Shown in pieces: positions 8,033 to 16,880 of a stretch of DNA of 64,000 nt. The translations under genes and the position numbers were made by a program. The notes below the pieces were generated by a model, which searched no databases, was not told where the DNA came from, and worked only from the letters and a program-made list of their open reading frames with translations. Each line of letters opens with the position of its first letter. The first letter of the stretch is position 1. The stretch comes from Chitinophagales bacterium (lineage in GTDB: Bacteria; Bacteroidota; Bacteroidia; Chitinophagales; JADIYW01). The DNA is taken from contig JACJXS010000009.1 of NCBI GenBank assembly GCA_020636545.1, positions 248,001-312,000 of the forward strand, read 5' to 3'.

Positions 8033-9382
8033 ATGCTTATTCCTAAACAAGAAAGCGATAGCGTTGAATTTAAAACTTCATTCAGTGATGAGGTGATTAT
8101 TTCTTTGGTAGCTTTTGCTAATGCTCAAGGTGGTGTGGTTAATGTGGGTGTTGCTGATAATGGAGTGGTTAAAGGAATTGAAATCCATAAAGAAACAGTT
8201 CAAAATTGGATAAATGAAATCAAGAACAAAACAGCTTCTGCTATTATTCCTGAAGTAAAAATAACCGAGATTCAGAATAAAAGCGCAATTGTTTTAAAAA
8301 TTCAAGAATACCCAATAAAACCAGTTGCTTTTAAAGGTAAATGTTATAAACGCATTGGTAGTTCCAATCATTTGATGAGTGTAGAGGAAATTGCCAACGA
8401 ACATCTGAGAACGATTAACACAAGTTGGGATTTCTATATCGACCCTAACCACTCTTTGGAAGCTATCTCATTGGAAAAAGTCAATAGTTATATTCAAAAA
8501 GTTGAACAACGCACACAAACAACTATTCCTTACACTCCGCTTGAATTTTTGTCAAAAATGGAAATGCTTCGTGAAGGAAAACTCACTTTTGGTGCTTATT
8601 TGTTGTTTGTTTCGGACTATTGTCTAATTAGTGATATACAAATAGGACGGTTCAAAAGTGATATTACGATTATTGATTCTTTGTCGCTCCATACCGATTT
8701 ATTCACCGAAGTTGAGAAAATCATTGCTTTCATCAAAAAACATTTGATGGTGGAATACATCATTACTGGAGAACCTCAACGTACCGAAAGGTTTAATTAT
8801 CCGCTTGATGCCATTCGGGAGGTTGTTATCAATATGATTGTTCATCGTGATTACAGAGATAGTTCGGGGAGCGTCATTAAAATATTTGATGATAGAATAG
8901 AATTTTATAATCCTGGAAAACTATTTGGAGGAATTAGTATTTTGGATTTGTTGAGTGGCAACTACACTTCCAAATCAAGAAATAAACTCATTGCCAAAGC
9001 CTTTAAAGAAATTGGGTGGATTGAGCGATATGGTTCTGGTATTTTGCGTATTCAGAATATATGTGAGGATTATGGTGTTGTAGAGCCTGCTTTTGAGGAA
9101 TTGGCTAATGGTTTCCGAGTGATATTGTTTAATGAAAAATTAAAAGTCACCGATGTCGGATTAAATGTCGGATTAAATGTCGGATTAAATGTCGGATTAA
9201 ATGAGCTGTATGAAATAATTAAAAGAGAACCAGGAATAAACTCAAAAGAACTGCATTCAGGGTTTGATGTTACAACAAGAACCATTGAACGTTGGCTTAA
9301 ACAATTACGGGAAAATGGGAAAATTGAATTTAGAGGAGCTCCAAAAACAGGAGGATATTATGTTATTACAGATGAGAATTAA
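8033..9382 (+). CDS. AlbA_2-type ATP-binding transcriptional regulator with C-terminal winged helix
   Basis: A 449-residue protein of the COG2865-like group. The N-terminus has the AlbA_2 signature (SDSVEFKTSF then FANAQGGVVNVGV, about residues 7-40). A GHKL-like ATPase region follows at about 245-365 (AIREVVINMIVHRDYRD, then GWIERYGSGILRIQ). Residues 375-390 are four VGLN repeats encoded by a 12-base tandem repeat, and residues 392-449 form a winged helix (KELHSGFDVTTRTIERWLKQL). These proteins are usually annotated as transcriptional regulators; function is poorly known. It interrupts a run of glycosyltransferase genes, and its stop overlaps the start of a truncated copy of its own tail by one base (TAATG). 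Confidence 0.85.
   Translation: MLIPKQESDSVEFKTSFSDEVIISLVAFANAQGGVVNVGVADNGVVKGIEIHKETVQNWINEIKNKTASAIIPEVKITEIQNKSAIVLKIQEYPIKPVAFKGKCYKRIGSSNHLMSVEEIANEHLRTINTSWDFYIDPNHSLEAISLEKVNSYIQKVEQRTQTTIPYTPLEFLSKMEMLREGKLTFGAYLLFVSDYCLISDIQIGRFKSDITIIDSLSLHTDLFTEVEKIIAFIKKHLMVEYIITGEPQRTERFNYPLDAIREVVINMIVHRDYRDSSGSVIKIFDDRIEFYNPGKLFGGISILDLLSGNYTSKSRNKLIAKAFKEIGWIERYGSGILRIQNICEDYGVVEPAFEELANGFRVILFNEKLKVTDVGLNVGLNVGLNVGLNELYEIIKREPGINSKELHSGFDVTTRTIERWLKQLRENGKIEFRGAPKTGGYYVITDEN
9014..9166 (+). repeat. 153-base direct repeat, copy 1 (copy 2 at 9403-9555)
   Basis: The two copies are 389 bases apart, co-oriented and gap-free, with about 17 mismatches by eye concentrated in the last third. They encode the same protein segment and end at the first VGLN unit. 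Recombination between them would replace the winged helix of the upstream gene by that of the downstream fragment. Confidence 0.9.
9155..9202 (+). repeat. In-frame 12-base tandem repeat, four copies
   Basis: The unit GTCGGATTAAAT is repeated four times without mismatch, encoding VGLN four times between the ATPase-like and winged-helix parts of the regulator. Because the unit is a multiple of three, copy-number change would alter linker length but not frame. The truncated downstream copy has only one perfect unit at the same place. Confidence 0.95.
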
Positions 9383-9756
9383 TGTTGGTAGTTAAAAAAG
9401 GTGGGTGGATTGAGCGATATGGTTCTGGGGTTTTGCGTATTCAGAATATATGCGAGGATTATGGTGTTGTAGAGCCTGTTTTTGAGGAATTGACTAATGG
9501 CTTTCGAGTTATTATTTATAGTGGAAAACAAAATGTCACCGATGTCGGATTAAATGAGGGATTAAAATCACTATTAGAAATTATTTCTTTAAATAAAGGA
9601 ATATTAGCAAAAGATGCAGCTATTTTATTAGAAAATCGCCCTATAAAAACAATTGAAAGGCAAATAGCACAGCTAATAGAAAAAGGTTTAATAGAAAGAA
9701 GAGGAAGTCGAAAAACAGGAGGATATTTTATAAAAAATAATGATACAAGACAATAA
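9382..9756 (+). CDS. Truncated paralogue of the AlbA_2 regulator tail (alternative winged helix)
   Basis: A 124-residue frame whose residues 8-58 repeat the end of the upstream regulator's ATPase region and linker (GWIERYGSGVLRIQNICED, VTDVGLN) but whose last 60 residues form a different winged helix (AAILLENRPIKTIERQIAQL, ending RKTGGYF). The DNA at 9403-9555 aligns without gaps to 9014-9166, with roughly nine in ten bases identical. The AlbA_2 domain and most of the ATPase region are missing, so it cannot act alone as a full regulator. It is either a decaying remnant or an alternative 3' cassette. Its ATG overlaps the upstream stop by one base. Confidence 0.7.
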   Translation: MLVVKKGGWIERYGSGVLRIQNICEDYGVVEPVFEELTNGFRVIIYSGKQNVTDVGLNEGLKSLLEIISLNKGILAKDAAILLENRPIKTIERQIAQLIEKGLIERRGSRKTGGYFIKNNDTRQ

Positions 9757-9800
9757 TAATTTTAAAAATGAACTAAGTCAATATAAAATAACAAACTATT

Positions 9801-10733
9801 ATGCCAGAAGTTTCTATAATCATACCTGTTTATAATACAGGGAAATATATAGCCAAAGCAGTTAAATCTGTTTTAAATCAAACATTTAAGGATTTAGAAT
9901 TAATCATTGTTGACGACGCTTCAACTGATGAAACGTATTCTATTTGTGAAGAATATGCAAAAAATGACGATAGAGTTAGATTGTATAAAAATGAACGAAA
10001 CCTAGGAATGATGCCCAACTGGAATAATGCCTTGCAATACATAACAGGAAAATATTGGGCAAAATTAGATAGTGATGATTGGTGGCAGGAAGATTTTATA
10101 GAAGACTGCTATAATATCATGTCAAAAGATGAAACAATTGGAATGGTTTGTGGTAGATATCTTTGTATAGATGAACATGATGCTATTATTCCCAATTCTG
10201 AATATCATTTACCTGATGAGTTTAAAAATACAGCAACAGATTTTATTTGGCGAGTAAAAAAAGGAAATGATTTGTTTGTTCCTGCATTAGCACAACAAGG
10301 AAATGGATTAATAAGATCAGATATCCTTGAAAAATTAGGTCAATATACTTTACTTCCAGCTGGTGATACCGAATTTTATTTCAGAATTGGAGCAAATTAT
10401 AAAATTCATTTTATAGATAGGCTATGCCATTATCACAGAATATGGAGTCAAAATTTTACACGCACTCAAGTTATTTCATCTGGTAAATTAGAAAAAAATC
10501 TATTTGATGTTAGGCAAGCAATTTTTGATTATTATGTAAAAGTTAGTAAAATAAGCAATGAGGAATATCTGCTTTTTAGCAGGCAAAACCAATATGAGTA
10601 TAATAAATTTTTAATAGTAAAACATAGAAAGGAAAAATCTTATGGAAACGCATTGAATTTATTAATTAGAAATTTCTTTTTATTTCCAATTACTACTTTA
10701 AAGTTTTATTTTAGTAGAATTTTTAAAAGATGA
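9801..10733 (+). CDS. Glycosyltransferase family 2 (GT-A fold)
   Basis: A 310-residue inverting glycosyltransferase. The N-terminus VSIIIPVYNTGKYI leads into the nucleotide-binding VDDASTDET, and the metal-binding motif is LDSDDWW near residue 92, followed by the acceptor-side ED-like segment (LLPAGDTEFYFRIG, about 192). The last 30 residues are hydrophobic and basic, consistent with membrane association. It acts on nucleotide sugars in the cytosol. Its stop overlaps the start of the next gene by 4 bases, so the two probably act together. Confidence 0.9.
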   Translation: MPEVSIIIPVYNTGKYIAKAVKSVLNQTFKDLELIIVDDASTDETYSICEEYAKNDDRVRLYKNERNLGMMPNWNNALQYITGKYWAKLDSDDWWQEDFIEDCYNIMSKDETIGMVCGRYLCIDEHDAIIPNSEYHLPDEFKNTATDFIWRVKKGNDLFVPALAQQGNGLIRSDILEKLGQYTLLPAGDTEFYFRIGANYKIHFIDRLCHYHRIWSQNFTRTQVISSGKLEKNLFDVRQAIFDYYVKVSKISNEEYLLFSRQNQYEYNKFLIVKHRKEKSYGNALNLLIRNFFLFPITTLKFYFSRIFKR

Positions 10734-11635
10734 TAAAAGTAGGTTTTTGTGTTTCGTATGATTGGGAGTTTTTAAAACACTCCATTCCTCGTGTCTATCA
10801 AGAGGCAGATATTATTTGTTTAGCTTTAGATAAAGATAGACACTCTTGGAAATGTAACCCTTACGATTTTGATGATAATGCGTTTTATGCTTTTGTGAAA
10901 GGGATAGATACTCAAAAAAAAATTGATATTTATGAAGATGATTTTTCTTTACCTGAATTAAACTCTAGAGAAAACTGCAACAGACATAGAATGATGATTG
11001 CAGAAAGAATGGGCAAGGGCGGTTGGCATATTCAAGTAGATAGTGATGAATATTTCTTAGACTTTTCTGCTTTTGTGAAAGACCTAAAAAAGATACATAC
11101 TAACCCAACTGGAAATGAATTTCCAATAAATGTTTGTTGTCCAATAATTCCATTATATAAAAAAACAAAAGAAGGGTTTTTAGTAGTTACTTACAATCAA
11201 CAGATTCCTGAAGTGTTTCCAATGGCAAGTAATAAGCCCAATTATCAAAGAGCAAGACATAATGGTTATTTTAATATCTGGACAAAAAACTGGATTATAC
11301 ACGAAACTTGGGCAAGAGATAAAGATGCTATGTTATATAAATTAAGAAATTGGGGACACTCTGCAGAGGAGCTTCATCAGCAAAAATATGCACTGAGTTA
11401 TTACAATCTATGGCAAAATACAGATGAATACAACTATCAATTCATCAAGCAATTTCACCCAGCAAGTCCAAAGGTTTGGGAACAGTTAAGCTATATAGAA
11501 GCAAATAATATTGATGAATTAATTCAAAATTTAAAAATCCCAAAATTCCCATTATCAAACCTGCAATTGGCATTTAAAAACTCCATCAATTACTCAAGAT
11601 TAGCTAAAATATTTCCTTTTTTAAGGATAGGGTAG
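10730..11635 (+). CDS. Putative glycosyltransferase-like protein with DSDEY motif
   Basis: A 301-residue soluble protein that I do not assign to a numbered family. It opens with a short beta strand (IKVGFCVSYDWEFL), and has ADIICLALDKDRHSW near residue 30 and a DxD-like QVDSDEYFLDF near residue 102, which resembles the metal site of GT-A enzymes. A WIIHETWARD segment near residue 185 is also distinctive. The 4-base overlap with the upstream GT2 gene supports a role in adding a sugar to the same glycan. The call is by resemblance and context only. Confidence 0.55.
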   Translation: MIKVGFCVSYDWEFLKHSIPRVYQEADIICLALDKDRHSWKCNPYDFDDNAFYAFVKGIDTQKKIDIYEDDFSLPELNSRENCNRHRMMIAERMGKGGWHIQVDSDEYFLDFSAFVKDLKKIHTNPTGNEFPINVCCPIIPLYKKTKEGFLVVTYNQQIPEVFPMASNKPNYQRARHNGYFNIWTKNWIIHETWARDKDAMLYKLRNWGHSAEELHQQKYALSYYNLWQNTDEYNYQFIKQFHPASPKVWEQLSYIEANNIDELIQNLKIPKFPLSNLQLAFKNSINYSRLAKIFPFLRIG

Positions 11636-11764
11636 TTTTTTAAAAGCTCATTCTACAATACTTCCAAAACCATAAAAAATAATCAAAATTATCAAATAAG
11701 AAAAAGCACCAACACCTTTTTTAATATTACCTCATATTGCAAAACTGCACATTGGCTAGAATCG

Positions 11765-12181
11765 TTATTTAAAAGTCTTTAAGTAAATTTCAGGTTGCAT
11801 TATAGACAAATTGCTTGATTTATAATCTTTAATATTTCTTGTAATAATTATTTTAATTTCTTTGTCTTTTTCAGCTGAGAAATTCTGTAAGGCATCTTCA
11901 AAATCTTTGAATTCTGAATTTAATGCATTCAAAACAGCTGTTTTATCTGTTGTAACAATATCAAGAATATTCATTAACATTTTTAGACTATCAATTACTT
12001 TTTCATGTTTCGCTACTTTTTTTAGCAAATAATAAATATTGCTTAATATTATTGCTGTAACAAATCCTTGAATTTGTTTGCTTTCACATAGACTTAATAT
12101 TTTCGAAGCATCATCTGAAAAAGGATTTCTGTCAAATAAAAAATCAAGAATTACATCTGTGTCGATTAAAACTTTATCCAT
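11765..12181 (-). CDS. PIN-domain toxin (VapC-like ribonuclease)
   Basis: A 138-residue PIN-fold protein. The N-terminal acidic pair lies in VLIDTDVILDFLFDR (residues 4-18), and later acidic residues sit in DFEDALQNFSAEKD (about 93-106), the usual Mg2+-binding set. Such toxins cleave RNA and are held inactive by a co-expressed antitoxin. Its ATG overlaps the stop of the upstream antitoxin gene by one base (TAATG). It stands alone on the minus strand between rightward glycosyltransferase genes, so it is likely an insertion into the locus. Confidence 0.85.
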   Translation of the reverse strand: MDKVLIDTDVILDFLFDRNPFSDDASKILSLCESKQIQGFVTAIILSNIYYLLKKVAKHEKVIDSLKMLMNILDIVTTDKTAVLNALNSEFKDFEDALQNFSAEKDKEIKIIITRNIKDYKSSNLSIMQPEIYLKTFK

Positions 12182-12435
12182 TATAGATATTTTTCTGATA
12201 ATCGGTCAGATAATTCCTTTTTATAATCAAAGTTTTTGGGCATTTTGAATGAACCTCTTAATGATTTCAAAGTAGGAGATAATTCATCTTCTGCTTCTGT
12301 TGTGTTTTCTTTGGCAGTTAACGCTTTTAGATAATTTTCAATTAAATCGGAAAGGCTACGTTCATGTTTTCGAGCGTATTTTTTAGCTTTTTCAATAATT
12401 GATTGCTCAATTGTTAAAGTTAATTTTGTATTCAT
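12181..12435 (-). CDS. Antitoxin of the PIN toxin pair
   Basis: An 84-residue protein with a ribbon-helix-helix-like N-terminus (TKLTLTIEQSIIEKAKKYARKH, split here as beta strand then helix) and an acidic then basic tail (SLRGSFKMPKNFDYKKEL). This resembles DUF6364-type antitoxins of Bacteroidota. It lies upstream of, and overlaps by one base, the PIN toxin gene, the normal order for type II modules in which the antitoxin represses its own promoter. Confidence 0.8.
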   Translation of the reverse strand: MNTKLTLTIEQSIIEKAKKYARKHERSLSDLIENYLKALTAKENTTEAEDELSPTLKSLRGSFKMPKNFDYKKELSDRLSEKYL

Positions 12436-12452
12436 AATCCTCCATTTGAATA

Positions 12453-12508
12453 CAAATATATAAATTATTTGATATACGTGTAATATTTATTATTTTTTTA
12501 CGTGTAAT
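12453..12508 (-). promoter_or_regulatory. Promoter and possible operator of the PIN toxin-antitoxin pair
   Basis: On the minus strand a -7 element TATATTTG lies at 12453-12460, about 18 bases before the antitoxin ATG. Upstream of it TACGTGTAAT occurs twice as a direct repeat (12475-12484 and 12499-12508, 24 bases apart), a plausible binding site for the antitoxin. No clear -33 element is visible. Confidence 0.35.
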
Positions 12509-12576
12509 GGTTTTCTAATTTCTGCTGATGGTTTGGAGCTTTTTTTAGGACGATACATATTTTTGCTACAAAAACC

Positions 12577-12606
12577 TTGTAATTTTAAAAGTAAGTTTTA
12601 ATATTG
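12577..12606 (+). promoter_or_regulatory. Probable promoter of the rightward glycosyltransferase set
   Basis: TTG (12577-12579), a 19-base gap and TAATATTG (12599-12606), one mismatch from TAnnTTTG, lie 18 bases before the ATG at 12625. This would let the genes from 12625 onward be transcribed independently of those upstream of the toxin-antitoxin insertion. Confidence 0.4.
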
Positions 12607-12624
12607 CATAGTTTTTAGAAACAA

Positions 12625-13413
12625 ATGGACATCTCTATCATTATCATTAATTACAATACTTTTGAACTGACTTCTAAATGTATAGAAAGTCTGTATAAAT
12701 ACAATGATAGTTTTTCGTATGAAATTATTTTAGTAGATAATGCTTCCTCAGAATGTGATACAAATCTTTTTTTGGATAAATTTCCAGATATAAATTTAGT
12801 GATTTCAGAAATAAACTTAGGTTTTGCTGGTGGAAATAATTTAGGTATAAAACAGGCATCTGGAGATTATATTTTATTACTCAATAGCGATACAGAATTG
12901 ATAGAAAATAGTATTCTTTTGTGCTTAAACTATATGAAGAATAACAAAAAGATAGGTGTACTTTCTCCAAAATTAATTTTCCCAAATGGACAACATCAAG
13001 CAGTAGCTCAAAGATTTCCATCAATGAAATATCAATTGATAGAACTGTTCAGATTACAAAAATTATTGCCAAAAAAAATAGCTGGAAAACTACTATTAGG
13101 AGCGTTTTTCGACCATAATGAAAATGCCAAAGTAGATTGGGTTTGGGGTGCATTTTTTTTATTTAGAAAAGAAATATTAAATTTATTACCCAATCAGCAA
13201 TTAGATGATACTTATTTCATGTATTTTGAGGATATACAATGGTGTATGGATATCAAAAAATTAGATTATGAAATTCATTATTTTGCTGAAACAAAAGTCA
13301 TTCATAAAATGGGTGGAAGTTCAGGTAAAAAAAATGAAATGATGGAAAAAAATAGAATAATATTCTTCAAAAAGAATTATAATATATTTGAAAGATACTT
13401 TATAAAAGAATAA
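12625..13413 (+). CDS. Glycosyltransferase family 2, rhamnosyltransferase-like
   Basis: A 262-residue GT-A enzyme. It has ISIIIINYNTFELTSKC at the start, VDNASSE near 38, the LNLGFAGGNNLGI-type segment (INLGFAGGNNLGIKQ, about 63-77) and LLLNSDTEL near 88. The WGAFFLFRKE and MYFEDIQWCMDIK segments, about residues 174 and 194, are typical of the WbbL-like subgroup that often adds rhamnose or a similar sugar. It starts a rightward run of closely packed genes. The donor is not determined. Confidence 0.88.
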   Translation: MDISIIIINYNTFELTSKCIESLYKYNDSFSYEIILVDNASSECDTNLFLDKFPDINLVISEINLGFAGGNNLGIKQASGDYILLLNSDTELIENSILLCLNYMKNNKKIGVLSPKLIFPNGQHQAVAQRFPSMKYQLIELFRLQKLLPKKIAGKLLLGAFFDHNENAKVDWVWGAFFLFRKEILNLLPNQQLDDTYFMYFEDIQWCMDIKKLDYEIHYFAETKVIHKMGGSSGKKNEMMEKNRIIFFKKNYNIFERYFIKE

Positions 13414-13432
13414 AAATCATATACAAATAACA

Positions 13433-14305
13433 ATGGCAAACTATACAATAAAAACTAAAATATTAAATATTTTTAGAAGCGTCTTTAAAATAAGCATCTT
13501 TGAAAATCTTATAGTAAGAACTACACAGGGAAAAAAATTGAATAATTTTTTTGTTAAATTACTTCCAGCAAATTATCAATACCCAAAAGGAAGTTTTAGA
13601 AAAGTATTTAGACAAGGAAGTTGGTTTAATTTAGATATAAGTGACTATATGGATTACATCATCTATTATGGCATTGATTCAGAAAATAGAGAACCTTTAG
13701 AACGAATCATAACTAATAATATTACAATATTAGATATTGGGGTAAATATTGGAGAAACATTATTGTTGTTTGCAAATAAAAACAATCAAGGAAAAGTATA
13801 TGGTTTTGAGCCTGTACCCTATCTATATGAAAGAGCAAAAGTGAATATTTCTTTAAATAAATATGAGAATATTATACTAAACAATATGGCACTTTCTGAT
13901 AAAGAAGAAGAACTTTATTTTGATTTGCCTACAAATTTTAATAGTGGTGGCATCAATATGCATAAAATTAAACCTAGCAGCAATGCACAAATAGTAATTG
14001 CATCAACCATTGATAATTATATAGAAAAAAATGGCATAACTAAAGTAGATTTAATAAAAATTGATGTTGAAGGATTTGAAATGAATGTTCTAAAAGGAGG
14101 CATGGAAACTATTAATAAACATAAACCCAAAATGTTTATCGAAATATCTGAAAATAATCTTATTTCTAAAAACTCATCAAGTAAAGAAATAATGACTTTT
14201 TTATCTGGAATTGGGTATAATCTATTAAATACCTATACAAATACGAAAATCAATCCAAACGATGATTTTACTAATTGCCATTTTGATCTGTACTGTTCAA
14301 TATAA
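13433..14305 (+). CDS. FkbM family methyltransferase
   Basis: A 290-residue protein whose C-terminal two thirds is a class I SAM-dependent methyltransferase of the FkbM type. Visible features are motif I LDIGVNIGETLLLFA (about 100-114), motif II VYGFEPVPYLYERAK (about 122-136) and the family-typical VDLIKIDVEGFEMNVLKG (about 206-223). These enzymes O-methylate sugar hydroxyls. It lies between two GT2 genes with gaps of 19 and 12 bases, so it likely modifies a residue of the same repeat unit. Confidence 0.88.
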   Translation: MANYTIKTKILNIFRSVFKISIFENLIVRTTQGKKLNNFFVKLLPANYQYPKGSFRKVFRQGSWFNLDISDYMDYIIYYGIDSENREPLERIITNNITILDIGVNIGETLLLFANKNNQGKVYGFEPVPYLYERAKVNISLNKYENIILNNMALSDKEEELYFDLPTNFNSGGINMHKIKPSSNAQIVIASTIDNYIEKNGITKVDLIKIDVEGFEMNVLKGGMETINKHKPKMFIEISENNLISKNSSSKEIMTFLSGIGYNLLNTYTNTKINPNDDFTNCHFDLYCSI

Positions 14306-14317
14306 AGCAATAATCCT

Positions 14318-15229
14318 ATGTTATCCATCATCATTCCAACCAAAGATAGAACTGAAATTCTGAAACTAACCTTACAGAAAGCTATTGAAGCCATTGAAGG
14401 TTTTGAAATCGAAATTATTGTGGTTAATGATGGAAATGAGATTATACAAAAAATAGAAAACCCAAAAATTCAATACCACAACAATCCTAAAAAAGGAGTA
14501 ACTACTGCAAGAAACTACGGAGCGTCATTAGCCCAATCTAATTTGTTATTATTTTTAGATGATGATATGTGGATTACTAAAGGAACCATTGAGGGAATTA
14601 AGGATATTAGAGATAAATACGATTTAAGCAACAATACTTTTTGCTTAAATTGGGAATATCCCAATGAGTTAATTACTCAATATAAACATGAAAAACTAGG
14701 TCGTTTATATATAAAAAACAATTACCATACAATGCTAGGAAGAAGTGGATTAATTTTAAATCAAACACAAAAAATAATTCAATCTAATGGGATTGGAAGT
14801 GCCAGTTTCTTGATAAAAAAGGAAGTATTCAATAAAATAAATGGCTATAATGAATTCATACAATTTCAAGGAGAAGACATAGATATTTATTCTAAATTAA
14901 AAAACGATTCAATTAATACTTTAATTTACACACCTATTACATGTTTTCATAACGATAATACGATTTCAACAATACAAGATTATACGAATAGAGAATATCG
15001 TGGCTATTTAAGTCAAGCGAAGGCTGAACAACAAGGATTAATCCAAAAAACGAATCAAAATGATTTAAAAACAAAATTTTATCAACTTTTATTACCTTTT
15101 GAATCAATTTTTATCTTTATTTTTAACCTGTTGCCGAATAAAAAAATGTTTGATACAATAGCCTTTAAGTTGATAGGAATTTTAGGAGCATTACAAAAGG
15201 TGAAAGCTTATAGAAATATTTATGCATAA
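14318..15229 (+). CDS. Glycosyltransferase family 2
   Basis: A 303-residue GT-A enzyme. It has LSIIIPTKDRTEILKL at the start, VVNDGNE near 38, GVTTARNYGASLA near 64 and LLFLDDDMWI near 80 (the metal-binding DxD). A GEDIDIYSKL motif near 186 matches the catalytic-base region of the family. A short hydrophobic C-terminus suggests membrane contact. The stop overlaps the next gene's start by 8 bases. Confidence 0.88.
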   Translation: MLSIIIPTKDRTEILKLTLQKAIEAIEGFEIEIIVVNDGNEIIQKIENPKIQYHNNPKKGVTTARNYGASLAQSNLLLFLDDDMWITKGTIEGIKDIRDKYDLSNNTFCLNWEYPNELITQYKHEKLGRLYIKNNYHTMLGRSGLILNQTQKIIQSNGIGSASFLIKKEVFNKINGYNEFIQFQGEDIDIYSKLKNDSINTLIYTPITCFHNDNTISTIQDYTNREYRGYLSQAKAEQQGLIQKTNQNDLKTKFYQLLLPFESIFIFIFNLLPNKKMFDTIAFKLIGILGALQKVKAYRNIYA

Positions 15230-16880
15230 ATTATTTACAGAAATGAATAATAAATTATTTATAAAAATTGTTATCATAACTTCATTGTTATATATTCTAT
15301 TCTATATTCTATATCCTTGTTTATATGATGGTTGGGATGATGCTATTTTGACTTTAATTTCTGCAGGATACTTTAATGTTGATTCAAACCCAGATCATCA
15401 TTTAATATTTATAAATTCCATAATTGGTCGTATTCTTTCTTCTCTATACAGCATCAATAATGAAATTGAATGGTATTTTATACATCTTTTTATATTGCAA
15501 ATAATATCCACTAGTATCCTCTATTATATTCTTTCATTAAGATTTAAAGATTTATTATCTAAGATACTACTTGCATTTCTATTATTTAGTCTTGTTGTTT
15601 TGTTTCTAATTAAAATGCAGTTTACGACAACAGCCTATATGTTATGTGCATCTGGATATATTTTATTATTACATTCCCTTGACAATAAGTTATTATCCTT
15701 TAGAGTTATATTTTCAATAATTTTGATTGTATATAGCTATCTTATTAGACCGGAAGTAATGATTTCTACAACTGCTATATTTCTGCCTATTTTTATCTTC
15801 CAAAAAAATAAAAAGAAGATGTTTTTAATATATATGCCTATTATAACATTAGTTGTATTATCAAAAATTGTAAATAATAGCAGTTATCAATCTATTGAAT
15901 GGAAAGAATATAAGACATACAATAAATCTAGAGGAAAGTTTAATCGATATGATACTCCATTAGCCTATGAATTTAGCAGTAAAATTTATACGAGTAGTAC
16001 AATAAGTAGTGAAGAGTTTGATTTGTACGATTTAGGATTTCCTACTCGTTCGATAGATGCCAAAGAAATAAATAATCTTGTAAATATTTATAAAGCTAAA
16101 ATTAGTAAAAACAAAAGACTGTTTTTGGTACACATTTACTATAATCTTAAGGGTTTTTGGAAAGAATTTTTTATCTTCTTCCTCATCTTTGCTGTATTAT
16201 TAAGTATAATTCTATTTAGAAAACAGAAAAATAAAATGGATGTGTATGCAATTACTTTAGCATTTTTATCTTTCTTTTCATTATTTATTTATTTGTGTAT
16301 ATATAATATACCTAAAGGCAGAGTTTTTTATGGATTGTATTTTCTGCTAGCAATTATTGTAATATATTATAATTATTTATTTAATAAACAGTTGCTTTTT
16401 ATTTTATTTTTGATTGTTTTTATTAATGGTATTGTCGTTGTTGAAAAAAACTATCAATTTCAAAAAAAATTATCAGACACTGCAATTTCATATCTTGCGA
16501 AATTTAAGAATGATAGTATTTTTATCAATATTTCTGGTTCTATATCTACTAAAATAGCTAATTTGCCACCTCACAAATTAAATAAAACACTACGTAATTG
16601 CAATATATTGATTCATACATGGTTGTTATATTCTCCAATATATAAAAGTCAATATAATAAATACTTTAATTTTGATATAAAAAAATATGATTCCTATCAA
16701 TTATTAAAAGATGCAATGCTTAATGATAAAGTTTTTTATGTTATAGATGAAAAGAATACTGATAAAATAGACTTAATTTGTAGGTATTATTATAATAATA
16801 ATATTGAAACAATAAAGACAAATAATGGACTTTCACTAATAGGATTTCGTAAAAAAGTAGAAAATGATACCATTCAATAA
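15222..16880 (+). CDS. Polytopic membrane protein, GT-C glycosyltransferase-like
   Basis: A 552-residue protein with about 11-12 hydrophobic helices followed by a soluble C-terminal part of roughly 130 residues. The first extracytoplasmic loop is acidic (PCLYDGWDDAIL, then DSNPDHHLIF), and later loops are Tyr/Lys rich. An early acidic loop after helix 1 is typical of GT-C enzymes that use polyprenyl-phosphate sugars in the periplasm. I cannot assign it to a named family. An in-frame ATG at 15243 is an alternative start. It overlaps both the upstream GT2 gene (8 bases) and the downstream aminotransferase gene (17 bases), so it is firmly part of the operon. Confidence 0.6.
   Translation: MHKLFTEMNNKLFIKIVIITSLLYILFYILYPCLYDGWDDAILTLISAGYFNVDSNPDHHLIFINSIIGRILSSLYSINNEIEWYFIHLFILQIISTSILYYILSLRFKDLLSKILLAFLLFSLVVLFLIKMQFTTTAYMLCASGYILLLHSLDNKLLSFRVIFSIILIVYSYLIRPEVMISTTAIFLPIFIFQKNKKKMFLIYMPIITLVVLSKIVNNSSYQSIEWKEYKTYNKSRGKFNRYDTPLAYEFSSKIYTSSTISSEEFDLYDLGFPTRSIDAKEINNLVNIYKAKISKNKRLFLVHIYYNLKGFWKEFFIFFLIFAVLLSIILFRKQKNKMDVYAITLAFLSFFSLFIYLCIYNIPKGRVFYGLYFLLAIIVIYYNYLFNKQLLFILFLIVFINGIVVVEKNYQFQKKLSDTAISYLAKFKNDSIFINISGSISTKIANLPPHKLNKTLRNCNILIHTWLLYSPIYKSQYNKYFNFDIKKYDSYQLLKDAMLNDKVFYVIDEKNTDKIDLICRYYYNNNIETIKTNNGLSLIGFRKKVENDTIQ

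Noticed and set aside
9155..9202. Possible CRISPR-like or promoter repeat
   Set aside because: The units are contiguous, 12 bases long, without spacers and lie in frame in a protein linker.
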